DNA of 64,000 nucleotides, from assembly GCF_016908975.1 (NCBI RefSeq), contig NZ_JAFBEX010000001.1:310001-374000 (forward strand), given 5' to 3'. The notes beneath the pieces were generated by a model that ran no database searches, was not told where the DNA came from, and worked only from the letters and a program-made list of their open reading frames with translations. The DNA is from Neobacillus cucumis. Lineage in GTDB: Bacteria; Bacillota; Bacilli; Bacillales; Cytobacillaceae. Numbering within the stretch: the stretch's first letter is position 1; each line of letters starts with the position of its first letter. Positions 25,380 to 33,646 of this stretch are shown here, piece after piece. A program made the position numbers and the translations under genes.

Positions 25380-25964
25380 ATGTTGAAGCTAAAACGGATA
25401 GGTAGTGTATTATTTACTATCATTCTAGTATTAATCTTTATCCTATTCTATTTGGACTCTAAACCCTCGACTTCTACAGAAAAAGATAAAAGTAGCTCTG
25501 TTCCATTACCAACTGAACTTAATCCGATTGTGAAAGAACGGACGGATCAATTAATACAGCAGGCGGCTAGGAAAGGAATTGTCGTCGTTATAACAGATGG
25601 TTTCCGCAGTTCGGCAGACCAAGACAAACTTTATCAACAAGGCCGTACAACGACTGGCAATATCGTCACAAATGCCAAAGGCGGAGAATCCTATCATAAT
25701 TATGGACTTGCAATTGATTTTGCCTTGCAAACCTCTTCAGGTGATGTGATTTGGGATCGGCAATATGATGGAAATGGCAATAGTAAAGCAGATTGGGCAG
25801 AGGTAGTTCAAATGGCGAAAGCGCTAGGGTTTGACTGGGGCGGGGATTGGAACGGATTTAAAGACTATCCCCATTTAGAAATGAATTTTGGCCTCTCGAT
25901 CGCTGATTTACAAAACGGTGAGAGACCTGCCGGTACAACTGTGACAGCAGAACTTGACAATTAA
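25380..25964 (+). CDS. cwlK: Membrane-anchored peptidoglycan L,D-endopeptidase (M15, CwlK-type)
   Basis: A 194-residue protein with an N-terminal membrane anchor (residues about 8-25) and an M15 VanY-type zinc peptidase domain. Catalytic residues are in GGESYHNYGLAIDF (His106, Asp113) and YPHLEM (His165), with VITDGFRSSADQDKLYQQGR as the substrate-binding edge. It matches CwlK of B. subtilis closely, which cleaves the L-Ala-D-Glu bond of cell-wall peptides. It has about 25 residues more at the C-terminus than that protein. ATG at 25380 follows AAAGGAG. Confidence 0.93.
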   Translation: MLKLKRIGSVLFTIILVLIFILFYLDSKPSTSTEKDKSSSVPLPTELNPIVKERTDQLIQQAARKGIVVVITDGFRSSADQDKLYQQGRTTTGNIVTNAKGGESYHNYGLAIDFALQTSSGDVIWDRQYDGNGNSKADWAEVVQMAKALGFDWGGDWNGFKDYPHLEMNFGLSIADLQNGERPAGTTVTAELDN

Positions 25965-25977
25965 TGCTAGGATGATT

Positions 25978-26007
25978 AGCACCGCAACTGCGGTGCTTTC
26001 TTGTTTT
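25978..26007 (+). terminator. Intrinsic terminator after cwlK
   Basis: AGCACCGCA-ac-TGCGGTGCT then TTCTTGTTTTTT, at the convergent junction with the LysR gene. Confidence 0.85.
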
Positions 26008-26868
26008 TTAAAAGGGAATAAATCGTTTCAAAAACTCAATAAAAATTAACACCTCATCTGTAGCTGCTTTTGTTAATAGATAAGTTGAAGATGTAGGACG
26101 GATGATTTTATCTGGTTTAATTTCCACAAGTCTCTTCGAAGCAATTTCCTCCTTCACCACTGTAAGAGGTAAATAGGAAACCCCAAGCCCTTCTTCGATG
26201 AACCGTTTCGTTACTTCTACCTGATTAACTTTCATCGTTTGTACGTTGGGATAATGTCTCTTAATCTCGTTCAAAAAATCATCCCAATAATCGGGATGAT
26301 TATGGGTGATCAACCTATATTTATGTAGGGCAATATTTTCATCCAGCGAAGATTCGTTAGGTCCAACTAAGATGACGGATTCCTTGTGAACCGTCTCAGC
26401 TTTAACATTGGTCTGAACAGGCAGAATACGGGTTAGACCTAAATCCGCCTTTCCTAGGCTTATGACGTTACCAATCTCAAACGAGCTTAGGACATTAATC
26501 AGCACTTCGATATTTGGATTCTCATCCATAAATCTTCTTAATAAAGCAGGTAAAAATGACGATGCAACCTGTGGTGCCGCTGCAATGATTAACTTTCGAT
26601 TATAACCCTGTTTCCAAGCTTCGAAGTCCTGCATCCCCTGTTCATAATTCGAAATTAACTCCCTGGCATAGAATAAAAATTTATGGCCAGCTGGTGTGAG
26701 GACCACTTTTTTTCCGATTCTCTCAAATAATTGGATGTAAAGACTTTCCTCGAGCCTTTTAATATGTTTGGTTACTGCAGGCTGCGTCAGAAAAAGTTCC
26801 TCCGATGCTTCTCGAAAGTTTTCATATTTTGCAGAAATGATAAAAGTTCTAAGCCACTTAATATCCAT
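26008..26868 (-). CDS. LysR family transcriptional regulator
   Basis: A 286-residue regulator. The N-terminal winged helix (MDIKWLRTFIISAKYENFRE, ASEELFLTQPAVTKHIKRLEE) is followed by the periplasmic-binding-protein-like effector domain from about residue 90. The effector is unknown. It is transcribed divergently from a methyltransferase gene, and a perfect 23-bp LysR palindrome lies between the two starts, so it probably activates that gene and represses itself. Confidence 0.9.
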   Translation of the reverse strand: MDIKWLRTFIISAKYENFREASEELFLTQPAVTKHIKRLEESLYIQLFERIGKKVVLTPAGHKFLFYARELISNYEQGMQDFEAWKQGYNRKLIIAAAPQVASSFLPALLRRFMDENPNIEVLINVLSSFEIGNVISLGKADLGLTRILPVQTNVKAETVHKESVILVGPNESSLDENIALHKYRLITHNHPDYWDDFLNEIKRHYPNVQTMKVNQVEVTKRFIEEGLGVSYLPLTVVKEEIASKRLVEIKPDKIIRPTSSTYLLTKAATDEVLIFIEFLKRFIPF

Positions 26869-26881
26869 AGTGCTCCCTCAA

Positions 26882-26904
26882 GTTAATAACAGTTTGTTAT
26901 TAAC
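26882..26904. promoter_or_regulatory. LysR recognition palindrome
   Basis: GTTAATAACA-gtt-TGTTATTAAC, perfect 10-bp arms containing T-N11-A. It overlaps the leader of the LysR gene and is centred about 65 bp upstream of the expected start point of the methyltransferase promoter, whose TATAAT (26946-26951) has no good -35 box, as expected for LysR-dependent activation. Confidence 0.75.
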
Positions 26905-27010
26905 ATCCTCATTTTTTGTTAATATCCATTCTTTAACACCTTTATTATAATCGAATCAACAGTAATTGTTAGTTTATTTTAAAATTTCTTATAAAAGGGA
27001 GCGTTGTACT

Positions 27011-27778
27011 ATGGAGAAAATAAAAGACACTTGGAATGCATCTTTATATGATACTAAACATTCATTTGTATCGATGTATGGGGAGAGTCTATTTCAACTA
27101 TTAGCACCCCAGAAAGGACAAAAGATCCTTGATCTTGGCTGTGGAACTGGCGATTTAACAAAGCAGTTATCTGATTTAGGGACAGAGATGACAGGTGTGG
27201 ACCAATCAGAACAAATGATTAAACAAGCAATAAATAAATACCCCCAAATCCGCTTCATTGTCCATGATGCAAGAGAGTTGGAATTTCGTGAAGAATTTGA
27301 TGCCGTGTTTTCGAATGCTGCGCTTCATTGGATTAAACAACCGAAGCAAGCATTAGATAGTATTTATCATAGCCTAAAAAAAGGCGGTAGATTTGTTGCT
27401 GAATTTGGCGGTAAAGGTAATGTGGAAGGTCTATATAAGGAAATCATTAAACAAATTGAAGCGGCAGGTATCCATTTTAAAACAGAACAATTCCCTTGGT
27501 TTTTTCCGAGTATAGCTGAATATTCAACTCTAATGGAGGAAGCAGGATTTAGAGTCACTTTTGCTCAACATTTCGATCGGCCTACCCCACTTAATGGAGA
27601 GAGCGGAATTAGAAACTGGATTGAAATGTTTGGCAGCAGTATGTTGGAGGGTGTCCCAGATGCTAAAAAAGATGGCATCATTAAGGGCGTGGAGAACAAT
27701 TTAAAAAGCGATTTATATATTGACGATAGGTGGATAGTAGATTATAAAAGGATACGTGTGATTGGGATTAAGGAATAA
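27011..27778 (+). CDS. SAM-dependent methyltransferase (trans-aconitate methyltransferase-like)
   Basis: A 255-residue class I methyltransferase. Motif I is ILDLGCGTGDLTKQL (about 34-48), the acidic loop is MTGVDQSEQMI, and the post-I segments FDAVFSNAALHWI and KKGGRFVAEFGG match the trans-aconitate 2-methyltransferase (Tam) group. The substrate is inferred only from resemblance. ATG at 27011 follows AAAGGGAGC; the frame extends 15 codons upstream without a ribosome binding site. Probable target of the divergent LysR regulator. Confidence 0.85.
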   Translation: MEKIKDTWNASLYDTKHSFVSMYGESLFQLLAPQKGQKILDLGCGTGDLTKQLSDLGTEMTGVDQSEQMIKQAINKYPQIRFIVHDARELEFREEFDAVFSNAALHWIKQPKQALDSIYHSLKKGGRFVAEFGGKGNVEGLYKEIIKQIEAAGIHFKTEQFPWFFPSIAEYSTLMEEAGFRVTFAQHFDRPTPLNGESGIRNWIEMFGSSMLEGVPDAKKDGIIKGVENNLKSDLYIDDRWIVDYKRIRVIGIKE

Positions 27779-27781
27779 GGC

Positions 27782-27816
27782 AAGAAGGGCTTTAGTTTGC
27801 CCTTCTTTACTTTTCT
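27782..27816 (+). terminator. Intrinsic terminator after the methyltransferase gene
   Basis: AAGAAGGGC-tttagttt-GCCCTTCTT followed by TACTTTTC, 3 bases after the stop. Confidence 0.8.
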
Positions 27817-28005
27817 CCAGATTATGTTTTTTTTACAAATAAAAACGATAGAAATTTAAAGAAAAACTGAGAAAAACTATAAGATGCACGCTTACATTGG
27901 AAATATTCCCGTTTTCATGGCAAATGTTTCCGTTTTCTGGAACTTTGTCAATTAAGCCTTTTATGTAAGATAATAAACATATAAATTTTGAAAGGTGGTA
28001 ATAAA

Positions 28006-28140
28006 ATGAAAAAGGCAATGGAAAACTTTATGAATACTTATGGTAAATATATGGCGGCATCCACATTCTCATTAAAACCATGCAGCAAAAAGGAATTAGA
28101 GTTTATGGTAAGTTTGTTTAGAAACGATTCTCAAAGATAA
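28006..28140 (+). CDS. Small hypothetical protein (44 residues)
   Basis: MKKAMENFMNTYGKYMAAST, then FSLKPCSKKELEFMVSLFRN. A short, basic, probably helical peptide with no recognised family. AAAGGTGG lies 7 bases before the ATG and a T-tailed hairpin overlaps its last codons, so it looks like a real independent gene. Confidence 0.6.
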   Translation: MKKAMENFMNTYGKYMAASTFSLKPCSKKELEFMVSLFRNDSQR

Positions 28141-28161
28141 GTAGAGATTCGTTTTTTTTTT
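28122..28161 (+). terminator. Intrinsic terminator of the 44-residue gene
   Basis: AAACGATTCTC and GAGATTCGTTT (one mismatch) followed by seven T. Confidence 0.75.
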
Positions 28162-28206
28162 GGAAAAAAGTCGAAGAAGCTTGTTAAATTTGGTTCTCTT
28201 AAAAGT

Positions 28207-28644
28207 TTAATCCTTTACTAACCCTCCTCTTAATTTTGACACATCGAATTCCAGATAGCCTTTTAAACAGCTCAGCATAAATACCCAGCCTTCTTTATTA
28301 TCTAACACCTGAGCGACGAAATTCTCATCCTCTACATTAAACCCTTCTTCAACTATCTCGATAATGGTACTAGAATGAGCTACTTCTTTAAGAGTAATGG
28401 TGACAATATGCCCCTCTCCATTTGCCCCCCACCGGTACACGATTTTCTTATTAGTCTCGATTTGGAGCACTTCTATATCCAATTGTGCATTGTACTCCTC
28501 ATATCTGACTGTAATGATTTTACCTTCTTCCCATCTTTCAGAACTCGATGAAAACCAGAAGTTCCCGATTTTCGCTGGGTCTACAAACGCTTCAAATACT
28601 TCATTAGCTGGCTTTTGTATTTTAAACTTTGTCACATTATTCAT
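28207..28644 (-). CDS. SRPBCC / AHSA1 family protein
   Basis: A 145-residue START-like lipid- or ligand-binding fold: NNVTKFKIQKPANEVFEAFV, then DPAKIGNFWFSSSSERWEEG, KIVYRWGANGEGHIVTITL and the C-terminal GWVFMLSCLKGYLE. Members are small cytosolic proteins binding hydrophobic ligands or Hsp90-like chaperones; the exact role is unknown. The ATG at 28644 is chosen over one four codons upstream that adjoins the AAGGG. Confidence 0.85.
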   Translation of the reverse strand: MNNVTKFKIQKPANEVFEAFVDPAKIGNFWFSSSSERWEEGKIITVRYEEYNAQLDIEVLQIETNKKIVYRWGANGEGHIVTITLKEVAHSSTIIEIVEEGFNVEDENFVAQVLDNKEGWVFMLSCLKGYLEFDVSKLRGGLVKD

Positions 28645-28880
28645 AGACTGGATCATCCCTTTTTTAGTTTAACTCTTATAATTTTTGTACTTGAATCTAT
28701 TTCTTAAACCTGGTTGCTTTTGTGTTAGCGATTCTCTTACTAATTCGCTGGATTTTTTCCTCCCCCCTTCTTAAAATTTAAGTAAATTTCAATTTAATAG
28801 TTCTTTTATCGTTCTTTTTAGTGTACTGATAAGTTATTAATAATTAAGGTGTAAATTTTTTAGAAAAATAGGAGGACCAA

Positions 28881-29849
28881 ATGAAGGCTATCGTTTATAA
28901 CAAGTATGGAACGCCTGATGTTCTTAAGTTGACGGAAGTGGAAAAACCCATCCTTGAGGACAAGCAAGTATTGGTAAAGGTTCATGCAGCTTCTATGAAC
29001 TATGGTAATCTCGTTCTTTTAAAAGGAAAACCGTTTTTAGCTCGCTTTGCTTTCGGCCTCTTAAAACCAAAATACTCTATCCCAGGGGGCGATATAGCTG
29101 GTCGAGTAGAAGCGGTTGGCAAAAATGTGAAGCAGTTTCAACAAGGAGATGAGGTGTTTGGGGATCTATCACTCTCCGGCTGGGGTGGATTTGCCGAATA
29201 TGTATCGGTTCCTGAAAATGCATTAGCTATAAAACCTGCCAATTTGTCTTTTGAGGAAGCGGCTGCAGTACCTATGGCCGGCGTTACAGCGCTACAGAGT
29301 TTACGCGATAAAGGCAAAGTACAGCCAGGACATAAGGTATTGATTAATGGCGCCTCTGGCGGTGTTGGGACATTTGCCGTACAGATTGCCAAATCATTGG
29401 GTGCCGAGGTAACCGGTGTATGCAGTACAAGAAATCTGGATATTTTGGAATCGATTGGAGCAGACCATACTATTGATTATTCAAAAGAAAACTTCACGGA
29501 AAGTATAGACCGTTATGACCTGATTCTTGGTGTGAACGGTCATCACGCTATGTCAGCCTATAAGCGTGTTTTAAGTTCTAATGGGATTTTTGTGCATGTC
29601 GGTGGTTCCAGTTCGCAAATGTTTCAAGCTATGGCACTGGGACCGTGGATTTCAATGACGGGGAAGAAAAAAATGGGCAGTTTTTTACAAAGGGCAAACC
29701 AACAAGATTTGATTTATATAAAAGAACTGGTAGAAACGGGTAAGGTAAAGCCAGTTATTGATAGAAGTTATAAGTTGAGCGAAATTCATGAAGCCTTTAG
29801 GTATTTTGAGGAAGGACACGCGCAGGGTAAGGTTGTTATCACTGTTTGA
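28881..29849 (+). CDS. NAD(P)-dependent quinone oxidoreductase / zinc-free alcohol dehydrogenase
   Basis: A 322-residue medium-chain reductase. The N-terminal GroES-like domain (MKAIVYNKYGTPDVLKLTEV, then PGGDIAGRVEAVG) is followed by the Rossmann domain with GASGGVGTFAVQIAKSLGAEV near 155-175. No zinc-binding cysteine cluster is present, so it belongs to the quinone oxidoreductase group acting on quinones or enones. AGGAGG is 5 bases before the ATG. It stands alone. Confidence 0.9.
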   Translation: MKAIVYNKYGTPDVLKLTEVEKPILEDKQVLVKVHAASMNYGNLVLLKGKPFLARFAFGLLKPKYSIPGGDIAGRVEAVGKNVKQFQQGDEVFGDLSLSGWGGFAEYVSVPENALAIKPANLSFEEAAAVPMAGVTALQSLRDKGKVQPGHKVLINGASGGVGTFAVQIAKSLGAEVTGVCSTRNLDILESIGADHTIDYSKENFTESIDRYDLILGVNGHHAMSAYKRVLSSNGIFVHVGGSSSQMFQAMALGPWISMTGKKKMGSFLQRANQQDLIYIKELVETGKVKPVIDRSYKLSEIHEAFRYFEEGHAQGKVVITV

Positions 29850-29931
29850 TTTTTTGCTTTATTGGTTTTATTAGGGGGAGTTTGTCTGTGCTACATTTGT
29901 ATTCGGACTCGCCTTGGCTATTTCCAGCCTG

Positions 29932-30025
29932 CTGTCCGATTCACCCTTGCATTCGGACAGCACTTAATTTTTTCCGTCTCACCCTGTTCGAATCAATTTG
30001 TCCGATTTACCCCTGCATCGGACAA
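29932..30025. repeat. Two GTCCGA...TCGGAC hairpin repeats
   Basis: CTGTCCGA...TCGGACAG (29932-29960) and TTGTCCGA...TCGGACAA (29998-30025) enclose similar loops TTCACCCTTGCAT and TTTACCCCTGCA. A degenerate unit lies midway, giving a period of about 33 bp. They fill the gap between the oxidoreductase gene and the convergent HxlR gene. Confidence 0.75.
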
Positions 30026-30093
30026 TGTCTATACCTTCCATCCCAGTATATAAAAAAACACGAATGGTTCTCACCATCCGAAAGATTTTGTTA

Positions 30094-30414
30094 TTAATCA
30101 GAATCAAAGGGCAGCCAAGTTTGTGACCACTTTTCAATCTCTCTAATAATTGGCTCTAACGCTAGCCCTTTATCAGTTAGGGAATATTCTATCCGAACTG
30201 GTGTCTCGGGGAACACTTCACGTTTAACAATTCCTTGATTTTCTAGCTCTTTAAGACGCTCCGAAAGAACCCTACCACTTATCCCCATGGAAGCTTCTAA
30301 TGTACAAAAGCGTTTTGACCCTGTAAGCAGCTGATAAATAACAAGACCTGTCCAGCGCTGACTCAGCAATCCCATAGCTTTCTCGAATCGAGGACAAATT
30401 TCCGGCTGATTCAT
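30094..30414 (-). CDS. HxlR family transcriptional regulator
   Basis: A 106-residue winged-helix regulator with the HxlR signature: CPRFEKAMGLLSQRWTGLVI, LTGSKRFCTLEASMGISGRV, LSERLKELENQGIVKREVF and YSLTDKGLAL. One cysteine (Cys8 region) near the N-terminus is in the position that redox- or electrophile-sensing HxlR proteins such as YodB use. It is divergent from the FAD monooxygenase-ribA-ribD unit and probably represses it. ATG at 30414 follows AGGAGGGGG. Confidence 0.9.
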   Translation of the reverse strand: MNQPEICPRFEKAMGLLSQRWTGLVIYQLLTGSKRFCTLEASMGISGRVLSERLKELENQGIVKREVFPETPVRIEYSLTDKGLALEPIIREIEKWSQTWLPFDSD

Positions 30415-30484
30415 GATTTCCCCCTCCTATTCATAATTATCATATTACAAATAACAACAAAATTACAATACATAATAAATTTAT

Positions 30485-30513
30485 TTGACACAACTAAGTT
30501 TCAAAAATATAAT
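30485..30513 (+). promoter_or_regulatory. Consensus sigma-A promoter of the monooxygenase-ribA-ribD unit
   Basis: Perfect TTGACA (30485-30490), 17-bp spacer, perfect TATAAT (30508-30513). A promoter this strong implies tight repression when the unit is not needed. The leader of about 110 bases holds no FMN riboswitch signature. Confidence 0.85.
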
Positions 30514-30515
30514 TA

Positions 30516-30530
30516 GTTACATAAAGTAAG
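30516..30530 (+). promoter_or_regulatory. Probable HxlR operator over the transcription start
   Basis: GTTAC-ATAAA-GTAAG, a near-perfect inverted repeat resembling the GTTAC/GTAAC half-sites of HxlR regulators, lies 2 bp after the -10 box. Confidence 0.5.
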
Positions 30531-30628
30531 TAAGTTATTTAATTTTAGGATAAAAACATAATACAAGAAACTCAAGTTCTTAACAATAGATCTGATAAAC
30601 ACGATATTAAATAAGGTGGTCCTCAATC

Positions 30629-31726
30629 ATGAATCTTGCAACAGATGTTTGTATTGTCGGTGGTGGTCCAGGCGGCGCTCTATTAGGATATTTGCTTGCG
30701 AAGAAGGGTATTTCAACCATCGTTCTCGAACGTCACTCAAGTGTAGACAAAGAATTTCGGGGCGAACATCTCAACCAAGACGGAGAACGTGTCTTAAAAA
30801 AATATAATTTGTATAATAAAGTACAAGAAGCTGGATTACTTTTAATGGAACGGGTTGAATATTGTCATGATGGTCAGGTATTAAAAGCCATTACACCAGC
30901 AAATGGAGAACAGCATGTCGGTATCCATGTCCCTCAGAAAAATCTACTAAGTGTTTTGATTAATGAATCTAAACCATATCAAAATTACAAGCTTTTGATG
31001 GGGACAAAACTAACTAAGTTATCCTTTAATACACATGGGTATGTAACAGGATTGAAAGCCATAAAAGACGATCAAGAACTGATTATAAAAAGTAAGATTG
31101 TCGTTGGTGCTGATGGTCGTTTTTCAACGGTTCGAAGACTTTCGGAGATTCCTTTTTCAACCATTAAACATGGGTATGACCTTCTTTGGGCAAAAATTCC
31201 GAGCCCACAAGGATGGGAGCCAACGATAAAAAATGCACTGGTCGACGGAAAGCAGCTAGCTTTATTTACTCAGGATGGCGGATTTATTCAAATTGGCTGG
31301 AACATTGAAGAGGATTCCTATCCAGCATTGAAAAAGCAATCCTTTGCTCCGTTTATTGAGCAAGTGATTAAAGCATTTCCAGAATTAGCTGAAACTGTAC
31401 ATCGGCACATCAATTCATGGGATGATTTTATTTTATTAAAAGTTCAAAGCAGTCAATCTTCTACCTGGGCAAAGGACGGAGTTGTTATAATGGGAGATGC
31501 AGCACATACCATGAGTCCAACAGGTGCCTTTGGGATTAACTGCGCCCTACTAGATGCAGATGCGTTAGCCGATGTGGTTGAAGAAGCACTCGACATAAAT
31601 GATGTGAGTACCACTCAATTAAGAAAAATAGAACAGCGACGTGCTGACGTAGAAAGATTACAGATGCAGCAGTTGGTAAAAGAAAAGACTTATCAAGACA
31701 ATTTTAAGGTAACTGCTTTAACCTAA
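30629..31726 (+). CDS. FAD-dependent monooxygenase
   Basis: A 365-residue flavoprotein of the p-hydroxybenzoate hydroxylase-like group. The N-terminal dinucleotide fold reads DVCIVGGGPGGALLGYLLAK, the DG motif is VVGADGRFSTVRR, and the FAD ribityl-binding GD motif is GVVIMGDAAHTMSPTGAFGI. It should hydroxylate or oxidise an electron-rich ring with NAD(P)H and O2. It is the first gene of a unit with GTP cyclohydrolase II and RibD, so its substrate may be a pyrimidine made by them; this is inference. AAGGTGG lies 9 bases upstream. Confidence 0.88.
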   Translation: MNLATDVCIVGGGPGGALLGYLLAKKGISTIVLERHSSVDKEFRGEHLNQDGERVLKKYNLYNKVQEAGLLLMERVEYCHDGQVLKAITPANGEQHVGIHVPQKNLLSVLINESKPYQNYKLLMGTKLTKLSFNTHGYVTGLKAIKDDQELIIKSKIVVGADGRFSTVRRLSEIPFSTIKHGYDLLWAKIPSPQGWEPTIKNALVDGKQLALFTQDGGFIQIGWNIEEDSYPALKKQSFAPFIEQVIKAFPELAETVHRHINSWDDFILLKVQSSQSSTWAKDGVVIMGDAAHTMSPTGAFGINCALLDADALADVVEEALDINDVSTTQLRKIEQRRADVERLQMQQLVKEKTYQDNFKVTALT

Positions 31727-31757
31727 TAAAAAGAATAAAACGAGATTGGGGAAATGA

Positions 31758-32492
31758 ATGATGGAACAGGTTCAATTAAAGGAGAATGTCCTTTCATTAT
31801 TAGAAGATAAAATCAAATTAATAAGAAAAGATATGGAAGCTATTTATCTAGTCGGTCCAATTAAACTGCCGGTTAATTTATATGGGGAAACCATTGAGTT
31901 TAAATGGTACAGCTGGCTAAAGACTGAAAATGTAACCGATGATTTCCAACAAGTCATTCATCAATTATCATCTGCAAAACTAGCAGAATTTCAACAATCA
32001 AGCGTCCTTGTTTATGGGGACTTTGAATATAACGAAGATGCGTTAATTAGAATGCACTCTATCTGTCACACGGGTGATATTTTTGGCAGTAAGCGCTGTG
32101 ATTGCGGTTTCCAACTAAAACAGTCGATGAAAATGATCGTAGAGCATGGAACTGGTGCACTGTTCTATCTTGCAAACCACGAAGGCAGAGGAATTGGCTT
32201 ATTTAGCAAAGCGATGGCCTATATTCTTCAAGAAAATGGATATGATACAGTTGAAGCGAATGAAGGCTTAGGTTTTGCTGATGATACAAGAAACTATGAT
32301 GATGCCATCGAAGTGCTGAAAGCTTTAAGATCCAAGCCAGTCACACTTATTACAAACAATCCGAAAAAACTTAAAGCCTTGAAAAATGCAGGTGCCCCCC
32401 TTGCTGGCAGAACTCCTTTATGGGGCGATATTTCCGAGTATAATGAGAAATACTTAAAGACAAAAGTCAAAAAATCAGGACACTTGGAGTAG
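31758..32492 (+). CDS. ribA: GTP cyclohydrolase II (stand-alone, paralogue type)
   Basis: A 244-residue enzyme opening GTP to 2,5-diamino-6-ribosylamino-pyrimidinone phosphate, first step of riboflavin synthesis. Zinc ligands are visible in HSICHTGDIFGSKRCDCGFQ (Cys103, 114, 116), the catalytic tyrosine in LFYLANHEGRGIGL (Tyr137), and the GTP-binding LITNNPKKLKAL near the C-terminus. There is no DHBP-synthase domain and an extra N-terminal segment of about 60 residues. Housekeeping bacillar RibA is fused to RibB, so this is likely a specialised copy. Start is the first of two ATGs at 31758. Confidence 0.9.
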   Translation: MMEQVQLKENVLSLLEDKIKLIRKDMEAIYLVGPIKLPVNLYGETIEFKWYSWLKTENVTDDFQQVIHQLSSAKLAEFQQSSVLVYGDFEYNEDALIRMHSICHTGDIFGSKRCDCGFQLKQSMKMIVEHGTGALFYLANHEGRGIGLFSKAMAYILQENGYDTVEANEGLGFADDTRNYDDAIEVLKALRSKPVTLITNNPKKLKALKNAGAPLAGRTPLWGDISEYNEKYLKTKVKKSGHLE

Positions 32493-32557
32493 TTTGGGCA
32501 AGAAGATTAACGGGATGGTGTTAATCCCATCCTGATTTGGCAGGAGGATATGGTTGG

Positions 32558-33646
32558 ATGATGAATGATGAATTTTATATGCAACTGGCATTGAAAAATG
32601 CCCAAGCCATGAAAGGTCAGACGGATCCGAATCCGCTGGTTGGGGCTGTCATTGTTAATGACAACCGTATCTTAGGGGTTGGAGCTCATATGAAAGCCGG
32701 CGAACCACATGCCGAAATTCATGCACTTCGAATGGCCGGGGATCACGCAAAGGGCGCGACCATTTATGTAACACTTGAGCCTTGTTCCCACCATGGCAGA
32801 ACAGGTCCTTGCGCAGTCGCACTTGTCGAGGCAGGAATTAAAAAAGTCGTGATTGCGACACTGGACCCTAATCCAGTTGTTGCAGGAAACGGTGTGAAAA
32901 TCCTTAAGGATGCTGGAATTGAAGTAGTAATTGGGATTTGTGAGGAAGAATCCCGCCAGATGAATGAAGTATTTAATAAATTTATTGTTGAGAAAAAACC
33001 CTTTGTTACGTTAAAAGCCGCCACCACCTTAGATGGAAAAACTGCTACCCATACAGCAAGCAGCAAATGGATTACCTCAGCAGATGCACGGCGCGATGTC
33101 CATCAACTGAGAAGTGAAAATATGGCGATCCTTGTTGGGGTCAATACGGTGATTGAGGACAATCCAGAGTTGACGTCAAGAATTCCAAATGGCCGGAATC
33201 CGATTCGCGTAATTTTAGACTCTTCTCTTAGAATTCCTTTGGATGCGAAGGTTGTTACGGATCAGCAGGCCGCAACGTGGGTTTTTACGAGTGAAAATTA
33301 TGACAAAGAACAACGTCAGCATTTAGAGGATCTTGGAATCCCAGTCTTTGTAACAAGCGGGTCAAATCAGGTCGATCCAACAGATGTGATGAGTATCTTA
33401 GGAGAAAAGCTAGTTTCCTCCGTGTTGATTGAAGCTGGCGGGACAATTAATGCTGCTCTCTTTGAAAAACAATTAATCGATAAAGTAATCTTATATACGG
33501 CTCCGAAGCTAGTTGGCGGTAAGGAAGCCCCCACCTTCTTAGAAGGAACGGGAATGGCTGAGATGGGCGATGCCGTTGAGTTAGAAAATCTAACTGTTAC
33601 GCCAATCGGGAAAGACTTTAAATTTATTGGATATCCTATTTACTAA
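32558..33646 (+). CDS. ribD: Bifunctional pyrimidine deaminase/reductase RibD
   Basis: A 362-residue enzyme. The deaminase domain (about 1-145) has its zinc site in HAEIHALRMAG (His51, Glu53) and LEPCSHHGRTGPC (Cys76, Cys85). The reductase domain (about 147-362) starts FVTLKAATTLDGKTA and contains SSKWITSADARRDVHQLRSE and GVNTVIEDNPELTSR. Together they give 5-amino-6-ribitylamino-uracil phosphate. ATG at 32558 lies 10 bases after AGGAGG. No ribE, ribH or ribB gene follows, so this copy feeds something other than complete riboflavin synthesis or supplements it. Confidence 0.93.
   Translation: MMNDEFYMQLALKNAQAMKGQTDPNPLVGAVIVNDNRILGVGAHMKAGEPHAEIHALRMAGDHAKGATIYVTLEPCSHHGRTGPCAVALVEAGIKKVVIATLDPNPVVAGNGVKILKDAGIEVVIGICEEESRQMNEVFNKFIVEKKPFVTLKAATTLDGKTATHTASSKWITSADARRDVHQLRSENMAILVGVNTVIEDNPELTSRIPNGRNPIRVILDSSLRIPLDAKVVTDQQAATWVFTSENYDKEQRQHLEDLGIPVFVTSGSNQVDPTDVMSILGEKLVSSVLIEAGGTINAALFEKQLIDKVILYTAPKLVGGKEAPTFLEGTGMAEMGDAVELENLTVTPIGKDFKFIGYPIY

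Noticed and set aside
29846..30097. Open frames after the quinone oxidoreductase
   Set aside because: No Shine-Dalgarno, and the codons come from the GTCCGA/TCGGAC hairpin repeats.
30531..30628. FMN riboswitch ahead of the monooxygenase-ribA-ribD unit
   Set aside because: Neither the AGGGTGAAATTC-like start nor other conserved parts of the RFN element are present, and the leader is too short.
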